Positions 34,560 through 45,305 of a stretch of DNA of 64,000 bases are shown here, one piece after another. Every line of letters starts with the position of its first letter. Within the stretch, counting starts at the first letter, position 1. Under the pieces are notes generated by a model, which saw nothing but the letters and a program-made list of their open reading frames with translations, was not told the origin of the DNA and did no database searches. The stretch comes from Diphasiastrum complanatum (lineage: Eukaryota; Streptophyta; Lycopodiopsida; Lycopodiales; Lycopodiaceae), in assembly GCA_029204225.1 (NCBI GenBank), contig CM055093.1, positions 26,633,566 to 26,697,565 of the forward strand, in the 5' to 3' direction. A program made the translations under genes and the position numbers.

Positions 34560-35284
34560 GAGGTGGCAGATTTGCTAGAGGAATTTAGCGATGTGTTTTC
34601 GAAAGAACTCCCAGCTAAGTTACCTCCTCGAAGACCAGTGGACCATAAGATTGAGTTGGTACCAAGAACAGAACCAACTTCACGAGCACCCTATAGGATG
34701 TCCCAAGAAGAGTTGGTGGAACTGAAATGACAACTTGGTGAATTGATAGACAAAGGATTCATTAGACCCAGTGCTTCACCTTTTGGAGCCCCAGTGTTAT
34801 TCGTGGAAAAGACAGACAAGACCCTGCGGATGTGTGTGGATTACCGCATGCTCAACAAAGGTACCATCAAGAACAAGTACCCCATGCCTAGAATTGATGA
34901 CTTGTTTGACCAGCTCAAACATGCCAGATATTTTAGCCGAATGGATCTCAGATCTGGATATCACCAAATTCGAATAGCTAAAGGCGATGAGCACAAAACG
35001 GTTTTTCAAACACGGTATGGGAGCCACGAATTTAGGGTGATGCCGTTCGGTCTAACAAATGCACCAGCCATTTTTTGCACGTTGATGAACATCATTTTTC
35101 AAGACTACTTGGATGAATTTGTCATTGTGTACATCGACGACATCTTGGTGTTTAGTCGTAGCCTCAAAGATCACATTAAACATTTAAGGAGGTCCTCCAA
35201 CAACTGAGGAAGAACAGCTTGTTCGCGAAAAGAGAGAAATGTGAGTTTGTGGTAGAGGAAGTTGATTTCCTTGGACATGTAATA
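34560..35284 (+). pseudogene. Element C reverse transcriptase, truncated
   Basis: After DLLEEFSDVFSKELPAKLPP and a TGA near 34728, the frame gives [70 protein letters not shown] and [15 protein letters not shown]. The catalytic YIDD is intact. A frameshift near 35195 precedes FAKREKCEFVVEEVDFLGHV. The sequence then jumps at about 35284 into LTR, the right inversion breakpoint. Confidence 0.85.
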
Positions 35285-35895
35285 GGCTACGGCGGCGAGC
35301 CACACGTCGATGACGTGGACTCTTGGACACCGACGACGCAAAAAGGTTGTAGTAAGGGTCCTTCCACTTGGACCAATCCCGGAGGCGAAATCGAAATACA
35401 TAGACTGACTGGTCTCGGGGCCACCAACACATCTTGGGCATTGTGCCTGGCTCGTGCTGGTAGAGGGAGCTGAGACCTGGTGACTGGATTCCTGGCGCTG
35501 GTTAAGCTGCCCAAGTTTCTGTCTGTCGGACCCCCCCTATAGTTTTGGTGTGATTCGGCGCACCTCCTCTGTCCTGAAATATAGTACTTTCTGGTAAAGC
35601 ACGCTTTTTAGGACTTAGTTTTTATTTTGCTGATTAAGCCTGGCAAGGCTGGCAGAATCAGTTTGGCTCCCGGACATGGGACCCGAGAGCCGTCCCGGCG
35701 GCAGAATCAACTTGCTTCCTGACTAGGCCATGACTCGAGCTCCAGAGCTAGCTCATGACTTGTGACTACTTGACTGGCTCACCACAAGTCGGAGGCTCAG
35801 TCCTTGACATTCTAACTTGCTCTGGGACCTTAGGGAGTGTCACCCCTTAGAGTCTTACAGGGCACGCTGGGTGCATCCGAGTTAGGTTTACAACA
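35285..35895 (-). repeat. U3 part of element C 5' LTR
   Basis: This matches 30511-31140 in direct orientation (GGCGAGCCACACG... to TTTACAACA) and abuts the target duplication ACTAG. About 28 bp of LTR (the equivalent of 30483-30510) is missing at the breakpoint. Confidence 0.85.
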
Positions 35896-35935
35896 ACTAG
35901 GAATAGAAGGATGTAATTTTATCATTGAGGGAGAG

Positions 35936-36189
35936 TGTTAGAAATCAATGATAAACTTCATTGTTACACTTCTTAGTTACTGTTTACGATGTACTTTATT
36001 ACTAGTTGTAACTAGTCGTTGGCTAGTCTAGTAGTCTACTCCTAGGTTCTCCCTCTCTATCAGGGTTCATGGTTTATATTTACATTTTACATTCAGTATG
36101 TGGCAGTGTGATAGATTGATAGTGCGTGTTCTTCTTCCGGCTTCTTTGGTGATTGCTTATGGTGAATGCTTGATGTTCCATTGTTGACA
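35936..36189 (+). repeat. 3' LTR of copia A
   Basis: 254 bp, TGTTAG...TTGACA, preceded by the purine tract GAGGGAGAG and followed by the target duplication TTATA. Confidence 0.88.
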
Positions 36190-36389
36190 TTATAAGGTCA
36201 AGTCATCTAAGATTTCCACCAAGGAAATTTATTGATGAAGTCTTTTGTTATTTTGCGGAGGAACCAGCCAACGTAGGAGAGGCCATGATTGATCCTCATG
36301 CAAATGACTTGAGATGAGCAATGAACAAAGAATATTATTCTCTTATCAAAAATTAAACATTGATTTTTCTCAAATCTGTCATCCAGTAA

Positions 36390-36858
36390 GAATATTGTAG
36401 GATGCAAGTGGATTCACATAGTCAAATGCAAAGTTGATGGGAAGATAGGCCATTGGAAGGCAAAACTAGTCGCCGAAGGATTTTCTCAAATCCCCAACAT
36501 AGACTTTACAGAAACTTTCAGTCCCATAGTCAAGCGTAATTCCATTAGACTCCTCTTAGCATCTGTCGCTATGGCAAATTTTGAAGTGCATCAAATGGAT
36601 GTTCAATTGAATGTTTTTGAATGGTGGTACTATGAAGACGTGTACATGTCTCAATTGGAAGATTATGAGCTCGATTAATGTAAGCAACATCAAGTGTACA
36701 AACTTTACAAAGCCTTGTACAGGCTAAAACAATCGCCACGAAGAATCAACACATTCTTTTTGAATCACGATTTAATAGTTAACTAAGCCAACTCTAACAT
36801 TTATTTCAAGGCCCTAGCATCATCTTTCATTATCATCACATTGTTGTATGTAGATGAT
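36390..36858 (+). pseudogene. Copia RT relic, cut at YVDD
   Basis: The frame reads CKWIHIVKCKVDGKIGHWKA, LVAEGFSQIPNIDFTETFSP, VHQMDVQLNVFEWWYYEDVY and LYKALYRLKQSPRR, ending ITLLYVDDV. Immediately after YVDD the sequence switches to LTR-like sequence at 36859. Several stops are present. It is a different family from A and B. Confidence 0.7.
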
Positions 36859-37310
36859 GTGAAGAATTGCCAAAAACTAGCAAATCTAGCTTGATCAAAA
36901 ACCATGTAGAATAATGAAAATTATGTACATAAGTGGGTCCCACACATGTGAGGCCATGGAGCCACATGGGAAACCTACCCTACTATAAGTTAGATCAAGT
37001 CCATAGGGTTGGTCATGTCATTTTGGTAGTGATTCCTAGTTTATAGGACCTAAATCCTAGATTTAAGGTAAAAGTACACCAACTACCTATCTACCAAGCA
37101 TGACTCTAAGAAATAGAGTAGGGTTTCATTTTAGGAAAAAAAAAAAGGCTGAGTTCCTTATTACATGCTGGAAATCCACTAAGGAAGTCAAATATGCTAT
37201 GTATTCCAAGCTCCCATAGTGAGAAGATAGAATATTTTTTGGAGCTCACTAGCAATCTCAAGTTAGTTCACTATGTACATTTTTGAGTTTTGGGTCCATT
37301 GGCGAGTGAG
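36859..37310 (+). repeat. LTR-like segment (plus copy of an inverted pair)
   Basis: It starts TGAAGAATTGCCAAAAA and matches the reverse complement of about 38790-39217, including a block ACATAAGTGGGTCCCACAC. The far end is truncated. Confidence 0.6.
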
Positions 37311-37379
37311 CTAACTTGCAATTTATCACATAATATCTAATTAGCATATTGTAAATGTACCTCTATTGAGTGATGTAAA

Positions 37380-37995
37380 TCAGCTTCTGCTCTTTGTCTC
37401 TTTAAATCTGATAGTAATGAGCTTCGCCCTAACTTGTGATGTCAAATACAACATTTGTTTCACATCTTTTATTAGTTAGACATTGTCGTTGAATAACAAT
37501 TTGTCGTCCATGTACAATGTAATGATAATAAAAGAATGCTACACTGACTTGAAGTAGACATTCGAATCTGAAGTGCTTAGATTATAACCATGTTTGACAA
37601 TGAAAGTATTGATCGTTTAGAACCAAGCTCTAGCAGATTGCTTCAAGCCATAGAGTGTTATATGGAGTTTGCATACATGATTTTCTTTGCCATTGATTAG
37701 ATAACCTTCAGGATGTATCATGTAGATATCTTCTTCGATAACTCCATTCAAATAGGCTATTTGTACATCTATTTGATATATCTCTAGATTTGGTGCAACG
37801 ACATATGAAGAAGAGTTCTGATTAAAGAATGCTTGACTACTAGATTCAAAGTCTCAATATTATAGTTGATATTCAAGATCTGAGAAAAACCTCTTGCGAC
37901 AAGTCGAGCTTTCCTTCGATCAATACTTCCATTTGATCTTGAATATCCATTTGCAATAATTTTGAAAAATGTTATTTTGCTAAACACCCACAATA
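37380..37995 (-). pseudogene. Copia RT relic (minus)
   Basis: The minus strand reads RRKARLVARGFSQILNINYN, YQIDVQIAYLNGVIEEDIYM, HPEGYLINGKENHVCKLH, YGLKQSARAWF and then ITLYMDDKLLFND, which contains the YxDD motif. Stops and frame changes interrupt it. Confidence 0.7.
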
Positions 37996-37999
37996 GAAT

Positions 38000-38509
38000 G
38001 TTATGATTTTCTTTTGATTATCAAACAAAGATATAAAAAAAGTAGTTAATTAATAACAATATCAAATCTAAATAAATATTTAATTTTCTAGTTTATAAGA
38101 AATCATATCTCAAAGGCTACTAGCCACCAAATGTCATTTTTAGATTGAACATTGAAGTTGAAATCTCTTTAATCGTTCGACTTTTGAAGTGCTCCATTCA
38201 TGATTGATATACTCACTCTCTTTATTTTTTGTCCTTTGATAAGTTCCGAGTCATCCAACTTCAGCACAAAGACTATCCTACCATCTACGTTTTTCGTGGA
38301 AATATCATATAAATGTATACTAAATCTTAATAACATATTCGTATCTATGAACAAATCATTTGACTGATTGTAAGACATGGATTTGTCCTTTGATTGATAT
38401 ATTTTCTTAATATGAAATGGAACACCAACAATCTTTTGCATTTCTTTGCGATGCATCACGCTCTTGTTTTATCTAAAATGGTCCTGAAATAGAATTTTTT
38501 TTAATACTA
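38000..38509 (-). other. Unassigned part of the minus copia relic
   Basis: A 96-codon minus frame (38459-38169) has no recognised motif. It lies just inside the LTR-like segment in minus orientation, where a leader or gag would be expected. Confidence 0.25.
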
Positions 38510-39217
38510 ATTGATGTCAAAGCCTCTTTGATAATCGTGCTGTGAAAGTATAGTACTTTAGGACCCTAAATGGATCTACACAAGATCCACAAGAGTGATT
38601 GGGTGTTTGCTAATCAATCTATTGCAAAAACTAGACACACACTAGAATATCAATTTGACACTTAACAATCAAGAACAATCATAAAGCATTGATCAAATGA
38701 TGAAATCCGAGTTCACTCGTGTGAACCAATGGTTGTAGTATGGTTTGCAAACAGAGAATGAAGTACAAATAATTTTAATTGCATTTGGATCATAAACTCA
38801 ACGTACATTGTGCAGTAGCTCGAGATTGCCAATGAGACCTCAAAATTATTCTAAGTGTTTACTATGGAGAGTCTCGTAGATACAAAAGTCTCTTCCTTTG
38901 TAAAGTTAGGTGAATTTCCAGCATGTAATAAGGAAGTTACCTTGGCTTTCTTGCCCTAATTTGCCACTCTAGCCTCATTCCTAGAGTCATGTCAAGTAGG
39001 TGGCTAGTTGGTCAATTTTCATCATAAATCTAGGATGTAGGCCCTATAAGGTAGGAATCACTACCAAATTGACTTGACCAACTCTTTGAACTTGATCTAA
39101 CCTACACTAGGGTAGGTTTCCCACGTGGTTCCATGGCCTCACACGTGTGGGACCCACTTATGTACATTTACATGATTTTTTATCAAGCTAGATTTGCCAA
39201 TTTTTGGCAATTTCTCA
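38510..39217 (-). repeat. Copia-type LTR (minus)
   Basis: On minus it begins TGAGAAATTGCC at 39217, directly after the purine tract TTGAGGAGGG (39218-39227). It runs to CTTTGACATCAATTAGTATT near 38510, where the last bases resemble a decayed PBS (TGGTATCAGA). The left boundary is approximate. Confidence 0.55.
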
Positions 39218-40380
39218 CCCTCCTCAAATTTAGCTTGATCTATTTACAGCTCTCTTTGCTAGATGAATGAATGCTTTAGACAAAATCACATGCTCCTTGG
39301 ACTATAGTATTGCCAAGTATTTTTCTTATTTTAATCATTATTGCATCAACAATTTTTAGCTTAACATGATTATTTTGATTATTGGTCATCAATGATTCAG
39401 TTGATTTAACTATTAACACAGATCCCAAAGACTTGCCTATAGAAGCATTGTCTTTCACATTTTGATTCCCAACAAATGCAGATCTGTAAAAAAAAACAAA
39501 AAATATATATGATTAATATCATAATCATGCAAAAACAATTTGAACTCTTGAAGTAGAAAAAGAATCGAAAGGCTAAAAGCTGAAACTTACTTGAATATAT
39601 AAATTCTCCTTTTTCGATAGCCTCTCGTTGATGACAAATTATTGATACTTGTGTTGATCACTTGCTTTTGTTTCTTTACCTTTTTACTTATCAAGTCAAC
39701 ATTTTTCAATAGTTAAGTATGTAGAGTGAACATTATCCAATCTATTCTCATTTGATCAATGTCTTTTTTTGTACTCACTATGATTTTTTGTAGCAATTCA
39801 TTATTATTTTGAAAAATTTCCTTGTCCTTGTGGAAAACCTCGTTCTCTAGCAATTTTATTCATAGTATATTGTCTTTCTGATTACAATTTAAAGGTATAT
39901 GTCTAATGACTTCCTCTAAACAATGGATTCTTTCCATTGAAAATGCATTACTATATTCTTCTAATCTTTCACAATAACCTAATAAACTATTCTTTCCATG
40001 GCACAAAATATATTAATTGAATAACTGAATAAAAATTTGAATGTTGCACGGAATATGGATCTTTAGGATATAATGTCCCATTTGTCCATAAATCCAAATT
40101 TGTTTTCCCGTCAACCCTATAATGCAAACAATCATCAAGTGCTAACCAGGCTACTTTCACACCCGTCTAAAGGAGCATATTCTTCAAGATCTATATGGAG
40201 ATGAAATTTTTTTCATTGTATGAAGGAAAAGTAAATTACAATCAATATCAATTCAACCAAAAATAAATAAATGCAATACACAACATTTTTATGCATGTCA
40301 CAATACCATTTTAGCATTTCACGTAGCACTAAAAAATTGGAATTACTCTTTGATTCAAATGTTGCCATGCTGCTCATATT
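39218..40380. other. A+T-rich sequence right of the LTR
   Basis: By position this would be the 3' internal part of a minus copia element, but no RNase H or other motif is readable. A 60-codon minus frame (39458-39276) is unassigned. Confidence 0.3.
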
Positions 40381-40715
40381 TTGTTTTTGAGTTTGCTCAA
40401 TCTCTGAATGTAGTTGGTGCTCTTATTTTTCAAATTTTGTCATCTCTCTTTTCTCTCAAGAGATGTAAGCATTTTATGTAGCATTCAAAGACGGTGATTG
40501 CTAATTAATGCAAATGTTTTAATGACGTCAAATTTTTGTTCTCGAGTTTGCTCAATCTAGTGTAATGTAGTTGGCACTTTTCCTTTTCAATTCTTGCCCA
40601 TCTGTCTCTTCTTAAAACATGACGTCAATGTTTTTGCTCTTGAGTTTGCTCAATCTAGTGTAATGTAGTCGGCACTCTTCTTTTTCAATTTTTGCCCATC
40701 TCTTTCTTCTCCCAA
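40381..40715. repeat. Imperfect tandem repeat, period about 97 bp
   Basis: Units starting GACGTCAA occur at 40524 and 40621. Both continue TGAGTTTGCTCAATCTAGTG-like and GTAATGTAGT-GGCACT. A more diverged, incomplete copy lies at 40381-40460. Confidence 0.7.
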
Positions 40716-42311
40716 AAGTTGATTTCGCCCGAGAGATGATTTCTCCTTCTTATATTATAATTTTTATTTCGATGAATTTCTCCATCCTAGGTGGCATTTC
40801 TTATAGTGACCCTTTTTGCACTTAGGAATTCTTGTAATGAAAGATTTGATTTGCACCAATCTAGCCACTCCTACTCTTTTTGTGCTTGCCACAAGTATTT
40901 CAAGGGCATTATGCCAAGACTTCTAACATTTCTAATTTATTCCAAATCAACAATGGACAAAGATCCCCGTGGATTTTATTTTATGAGATTTCTCAAGGCA
41001 TGACTCTTTTTTGGTGGAGATTGAAAAACTCTCAAAGAAAGCTCACTTCATAAGGTTTGTAACACTATTACAACAAAAGAGAGTGCATGGATATATTTGT
41101 AAGAGAATTTCATGTTGCTTGGTCTCCCTCAATCCACTAACTCTATCAGCTTCACATCAAAGTTTTGCAAAAGGCTCGTAAATGTAATCATTGGCATTGT
41201 GTATCATTTTGCTACTTATGGTCAATCCAAAAACTTTAGACATATCCTAGAGGAATAGTTTTGGCACTTTGCTTCACCTTTGATAACAGCCTAGGACCTA
41301 TATGTGTGTCTAACAAAGTATAGTCATAATGGTTCCATCAATAGCATCATTTGTGTCTCATTTTTTATTGTTCCAAAGATATGCGCTATTGTTCCATAGA
41401 TATGGTCTATTGTTCTATGGACATTTGATGTTTTTCATACTTAACAATAATAGCTCAAGCTTTTGTATGAGTATTGGCTGGTACAACCGCTTGATCAACT
41501 CCATTCCATTCAAAACATTTTGAAATCAACAATATTTACAATTTGTTTTCAAAATAACTCAAACCTAGAATTTCTTGATTAGATGACATTCAAGAACTTC
41601 ATAAAATATAAACTCAACAAACATTTCAAAGAGCTTATCTAGAATACTTTCAAGCAAGTCCATCAAATACAGCCTTGAATCATGTCTTTGTAGTCTACAT
41701 TTCTACCTATTGCTATATTACAAATGTGGTCACTCAGAGTCAAGCGGTTCAATACCTAGCCCATCAATGAAGCCATATGGGAGTTTATTCACATCTTTGC
41801 ACTATAGGACCATGTGAGAGTCCTTGAAGCTATCCTATACTATAACTCCATTGCCCTAGACTAGGATATTTTATGTACATTATTAGCATCTCAATTTTGT
41901 ATATTCTTCTTCTAATGCTCACCTTATGTTTTTGTTGTTAGGCGAGTGTTATGGACACTCACACAATCATTATTGTACGATAGTACTAACATTATTCCTC
42001 ATCATGGGGCATCTGAACCCAAAAAAGCCCAATTTTATTCTATGAGCTTTAAGGACCTTCGTAAAGAACTCAAATATAAGCTCTTAGCAAATTGCAAGCA
42101 GTTTCACAATGTGTCTAAAGTAATCAAATCAAGCTTTCATTTACAAGGAATAAATAAATGCTACTCTATTCATTTGGTAGGTTAAATCTTTTTTACTTTT
42201 GAATTGTTTGACTCTTCCTTGCATGTAACTACCAATGGTGATTGATGTTCAATTGATTTTCTTTATAAGACATTGGTATCAATTCATCTTCAATGGTCTA
42301 TGAAATGATGC
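40716..42311. other. A+T-rich intergenic sequence, no gene recognised
   Basis: Short frames (up to 79 codons at 41946-42185) have no motif. No repeat ends were identified. Confidence 0.3.
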
Positions 42312-42338
42312 CCACACACACACACACACACACACACA
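42312..42338. repeat. (CA)n microsatellite
   Basis: About 13 CA units. Confidence 0.9.
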
Positions 42339-42573
42339 AAGCACCATTTGATTCGTCCACGTGTATTTAGGGTTTTGACCAGCGCAGGTCAACGAGTTAT
42401 CTTTGATGGACCGTGGGTTTCCCTTAATCCCATTTCGATTAAAAGTTAATATATATGGTCGTAGTTCAAAGCTCTCTCAATAACATGGGTTAATGCAACC
42501 TTCAAAATGAAAAGCCTGAAAATCTAGGGTTTCCGGTAGGGTTTTGAGGAGTAGAAATAGTGATTTATAGACA

Positions 42574-42598
42574 TGTGTGTGTGTGTGTGTGTGTTTGT

Positions 42599-42638
<40 letters not shown>
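42574..42638. repeat. Compound (TG)n/(AG)n microsatellite
   Basis: A (TG)n run is followed by TTTGTGAGAG and then (AG)n. It has the same compound structure as the repeat in the kelch intron at 44730-44801. Confidence 0.9.
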
Positions 42639-42639
<1 letters not shown>

Positions 42640-42641
<2 letters not shown>

Positions 42642-43782
42642 ATGATGGACAAAGCCCAACACCGATTGCAATGTTTCCATGGGCACTCAGGGCTTTGACT
42701 ACAAGTTGACCAACACTTGAAGTATGTCACGTATGTGAAGCGTAGCCCTTGCATGGTCCCACAAGCAAATAGCAAGAGGTACTCCGACTACCTATATAGC
42801 ACAATGCAAAGCTACTCATAAAGACAATGATTGAATACAAAAGGCCAGAAAATGCAAAGTAACGATTAGATTTTTTGGGGCTAAAATATGGAACAAGATA
42901 TTAAGTGGAAATTCTAATTAGTGACAGACACGCTGAGAGAAAAGAGATAGACAGGGCAAGAGACAGAGGGAGAGAGATTAGACTCCTCAGGAAAGAGTAG
43001 AGTGTTCAGTATTGTACAAGGACGTAGTTTTCTGGTAGTAGAAAGTTGCCCTTATACAAGTAATACACTGCTGAATATACTGTGAAAATACTGCTTAATA
43101 CTTCTTCCTCCCATAATCAGAACGTGCAAAAAATGAGCACTAGTTTCTGATTTACCAGCTGCTATCAACGCTGCTCCTTAGTGTTGAGCTTAGTTCTATA
43201 CAGGACTAAACTCGCCTGTCTCATTATAACCATGATCACTGGCACATAAGAACCCTTCAAACTAACTCGACTACCATGGAGTGTAGCATTGACTTCATTA
43301 GGTCCAAAAGTTGAGTAGCTTTCCAGGCCATCAGAGTGCTGCAGATCACCATTTACTAACTGAATGTCTGCACTCTGCACAATGTTAAGAAACAGCTTAC
43401 TCGTCACATCTTTTTGCAACTCTTGTTGGGAAGAATAGATTATAACAATACTTAGTCGATACCCCTATAACATTGCTGTATTCTATTGATTCCCGCATCA
43501 CCTCATCATTCCTCTTTTGGTTCCATCCTTAGGTGGCTACCAACAAACCACAAGGTGCTAGAGGAATCAAAAGGCAGAAATTACAGACACGAAGGTATGG
43601 TATAGCAAGATTAGTATGTCACATAGGTAATGTTTGCAACTCTAAATGTTGAGATATGAAGCTATTGAAGACTGCTCACTGCAAATGGCTTCACAGTTGC
43701 AAATTGCTCGAAGAATAAATTTTGATCCACATTTGTGGACTATAAAAGTAAGCCGCAATGGTTTGGATCTCAACTAAAGTAC
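42640..43782. other. Downstream flank of the kelch gene
   Basis: This is the 3' side of the minus-strand kelch gene. An 84-codon minus frame (43419-43165) has no recognised motif. No AATAAA was found on the minus strand close to the stop. Confidence 0.3.
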
Positions 43783-44747
43783 TCAGGCAGCTATCGACAG
43801 ACAGCCTAGACATTTACCTGCAGGTTTTATTATGGCCGAGGTTTGCCATTCTTTTCCCTTTGAAGCATGTGGATCGTATACCAGGGTTTTGTAGGAAGGA
43901 CTATCAGCCGCAGATAAAAAAAATAGCTTACCATTAACGTTTGTCAAACGGAAGCTAGATCTCGTGCTCCTTGCAAGGGGCATGGCAATTCTCTTCCAGG
44001 CCTTGTCGAATGCATTATATAAAACCAACTTGCGTTCATCCTTCCATTCTATGCAGTAAAGTTGTTCAGAGAGGGCAGCATGTGTAAGAACCATAACACA
44101 GCCACACTTCTCCTCTTCCCACAACTTCGTTACGGGATCATAAACATCCATATACCTAGGGTTACCTATGGTAAAGCCCGATCGACCACCCAAGACATGA
44201 AGTTTACCTTGAAAAGCACATGCAAAGCACCCCCATCTTGAGCTCTTTAAACTAGTGATGTCAGCCCACTCATCCTTTTCTGGATTGTACATTTCCACAC
44301 TTGTGAGACCTTCACCATCTGCACCCAGCCCACCAGCTACATAGACAAAGCCTGCAAGAACTACGCATGCAAAATCGTACCTTGCTGTTTTCATGCTTGA
44401 AGATTTCGTCCACCTGCAATAGTCAGTTATGTGCTCAAAGAAAGTTTATACAACAAAAAACCGGTCTGAGACTATTACTTTGCAATGGTATCACTATCTA
44501 TACAAAGCACTTTATACCCAGCTTATACAAGCAACTGAAACATGTTGACTAAGGCTGAGTGGCAGAAAAGATAGATTGAAACTGATTAATACAAACTTTT
44601 CTCTGCATTATCTTGCCTTAAAAATAGCATATGCTATTAACTGCAATGTAAGCCTTTTCCCTTTGTTGTACCACCAAAATGTCTGAAAATCAAACCATCG
44701 TCTTCAAAGCACTCCGCTCTCAAAAGGGGTGTGTGTGTGTGTGTGGG

Positions 44748-44804
<57 letters not shown>

Positions 44805-45271
44805 CGATTTAGAACAGTATCATAATTGTGTAGCTCTGCCGACACCAAATCCATTCCCTCAAATTGCACCAAACCTCCAATAACTAATAGCTTTTGATCT
44901 AGCACCACAAACCCAAAGTTTGATTTTGCTGGACCAGGCATTACAGGGAGTTTCTCCCATTTGTTACAAGTGGAGTTATATACTTCCCAGTATGTCCGTT
45001 TGAAGTCATGTCCTGTTGTCAAAACATATAGTCGATCTTCAAGGGTCCCTGCTTTTGTTCGGGTCAAATGAAACTCTTTGCTTTGAACTAGAGTCCTCCA
45101 CCGTTTAGAGACATTTTTTATAACTGGAAAATACACCCGGGGTACAAATGCAATACACAGAGTTGCAACATCATTTGGAAGGCCTGGTATGATAAGGTAT
45201 TCTTCCTGAAGCTTAATGCTATTGTGAAAATCTTTCTTAGGAGAAAGTTGACTAGCTGTTGAATATTCCAT
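43783..45271 (-). CDS. F-box/kelch-repeat protein (At1g67480 type)
   Basis: Coding exon 1 is 45271-44805 and exon 2 is 44413-43783 (minus). A GT-AG intron of 391 bp joins them in phase, giving 365 aa, near the length of the Arabidopsis relative (about 376). Residues 28-70 are the F-box (IPGLPNDVATLCIAFVPRVY...VSKRWRTLVQSKEF), which would bind SKP1 in an SCF ubiquitin ligase. Residues 80-350 form the kelch propeller that selects the substrate: LLVIGGLVQ, ARYDFACVVLAGFVYVAGG, SSRWGCFACAFQGKLHVLGG, SGFTIGNPRYMDVYDP and EWKDERKLVLYNAFDKAW. The C-terminus (CLGCLSIAA) aligns with the end of the Arabidopsis protein, so a possible donor at 43818 is not needed. The start at 45271 is the first ATG of the frame. 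A good acceptor (TTGTTAG) at 45307 suggests a 5' UTR intron, with the promoter further right. The substrate is unknown. Confidence 0.88.
44730..44801. repeat. (GT)n(GA)n microsatellite at the kelch splice donor
   Basis: On minus, the intron starts GTAC and immediately enters a (CT)n run of about 25 units, then (AC)n. Confidence 0.9.
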
Positions 45272-45305
45272 GTCAAACACAAAATGTAATCCCAAGGCTG
45301 GAAAA

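Larger units (their letters stand above)
30250..35895 (-). mobile_element. Gypsy chromovirus element C, internally inverted
   Basis: C is a minus-oriented Ty3/gypsy element inserted into the 3' end of A, with target duplication ACTAG at 30245-30249 and 35896-35900. The left (3') LTR is whole at 30250-31140 (891 bp, TGTTGCGCC...TTTACAACA), followed by a minus-strand polypurine tract. Integrase with a chromodomain reads on minus. Between about 33025 and 35285 the element is flipped: the U5 half of its 5' LTR, the PBS, leader, protease and RT read on +. The U3 half of that LTR (35285-35895) keeps the original orientation. No gag is recognisable and the RNase H domain is mostly lost at the breakpoints. 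Both ends and the target duplication are undisturbed, so the flip followed insertion. Confidence 0.85.
21805..36189 (+). mobile_element. Copia element A (outer, interrupted by B and C)
   Basis: The 5' LTR is 21805-22054 and the 3' LTR is 35936-36189. Both start TGTTAGAAATCAATGATAAA and end TTGTTGACA. The 5-bp target duplication TTATA lies at 21800-21804 and 36190-36194. A perfect PBS follows the 5' LTR at 22055-22066. The polypurine tract (GAGGGAGAG) precedes the 3' LTR. A's own internal DNA is 22055-24957, 30101-30244 and 35896-35935, about 3.1 kb, so gag, protease and most of the integrase are deleted. The remaining pol is collinear with element B. The LTRs are related to those of B but differ by small indels. 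Confidence 0.88.

Noticed and set aside
30250-35895. Two separate opposed gypsy elements instead of one inverted element
   Set aside because: There is one TSD pair, one complete LTR and two complementary LTR parts. The domains on the two strands complement rather than duplicate each other.
42312-42775. Frames with Ser-Leu and Thr-His runs
   Set aside because: They are translations of the (CA)n and (AG)n microsatellites.
43165-43419. A possible third coding exon of the kelch gene
   Set aside because: Exon 2 already ends with the family's C-terminal sequence and a stop at 43783, and the downstream frame has no kelch motif.
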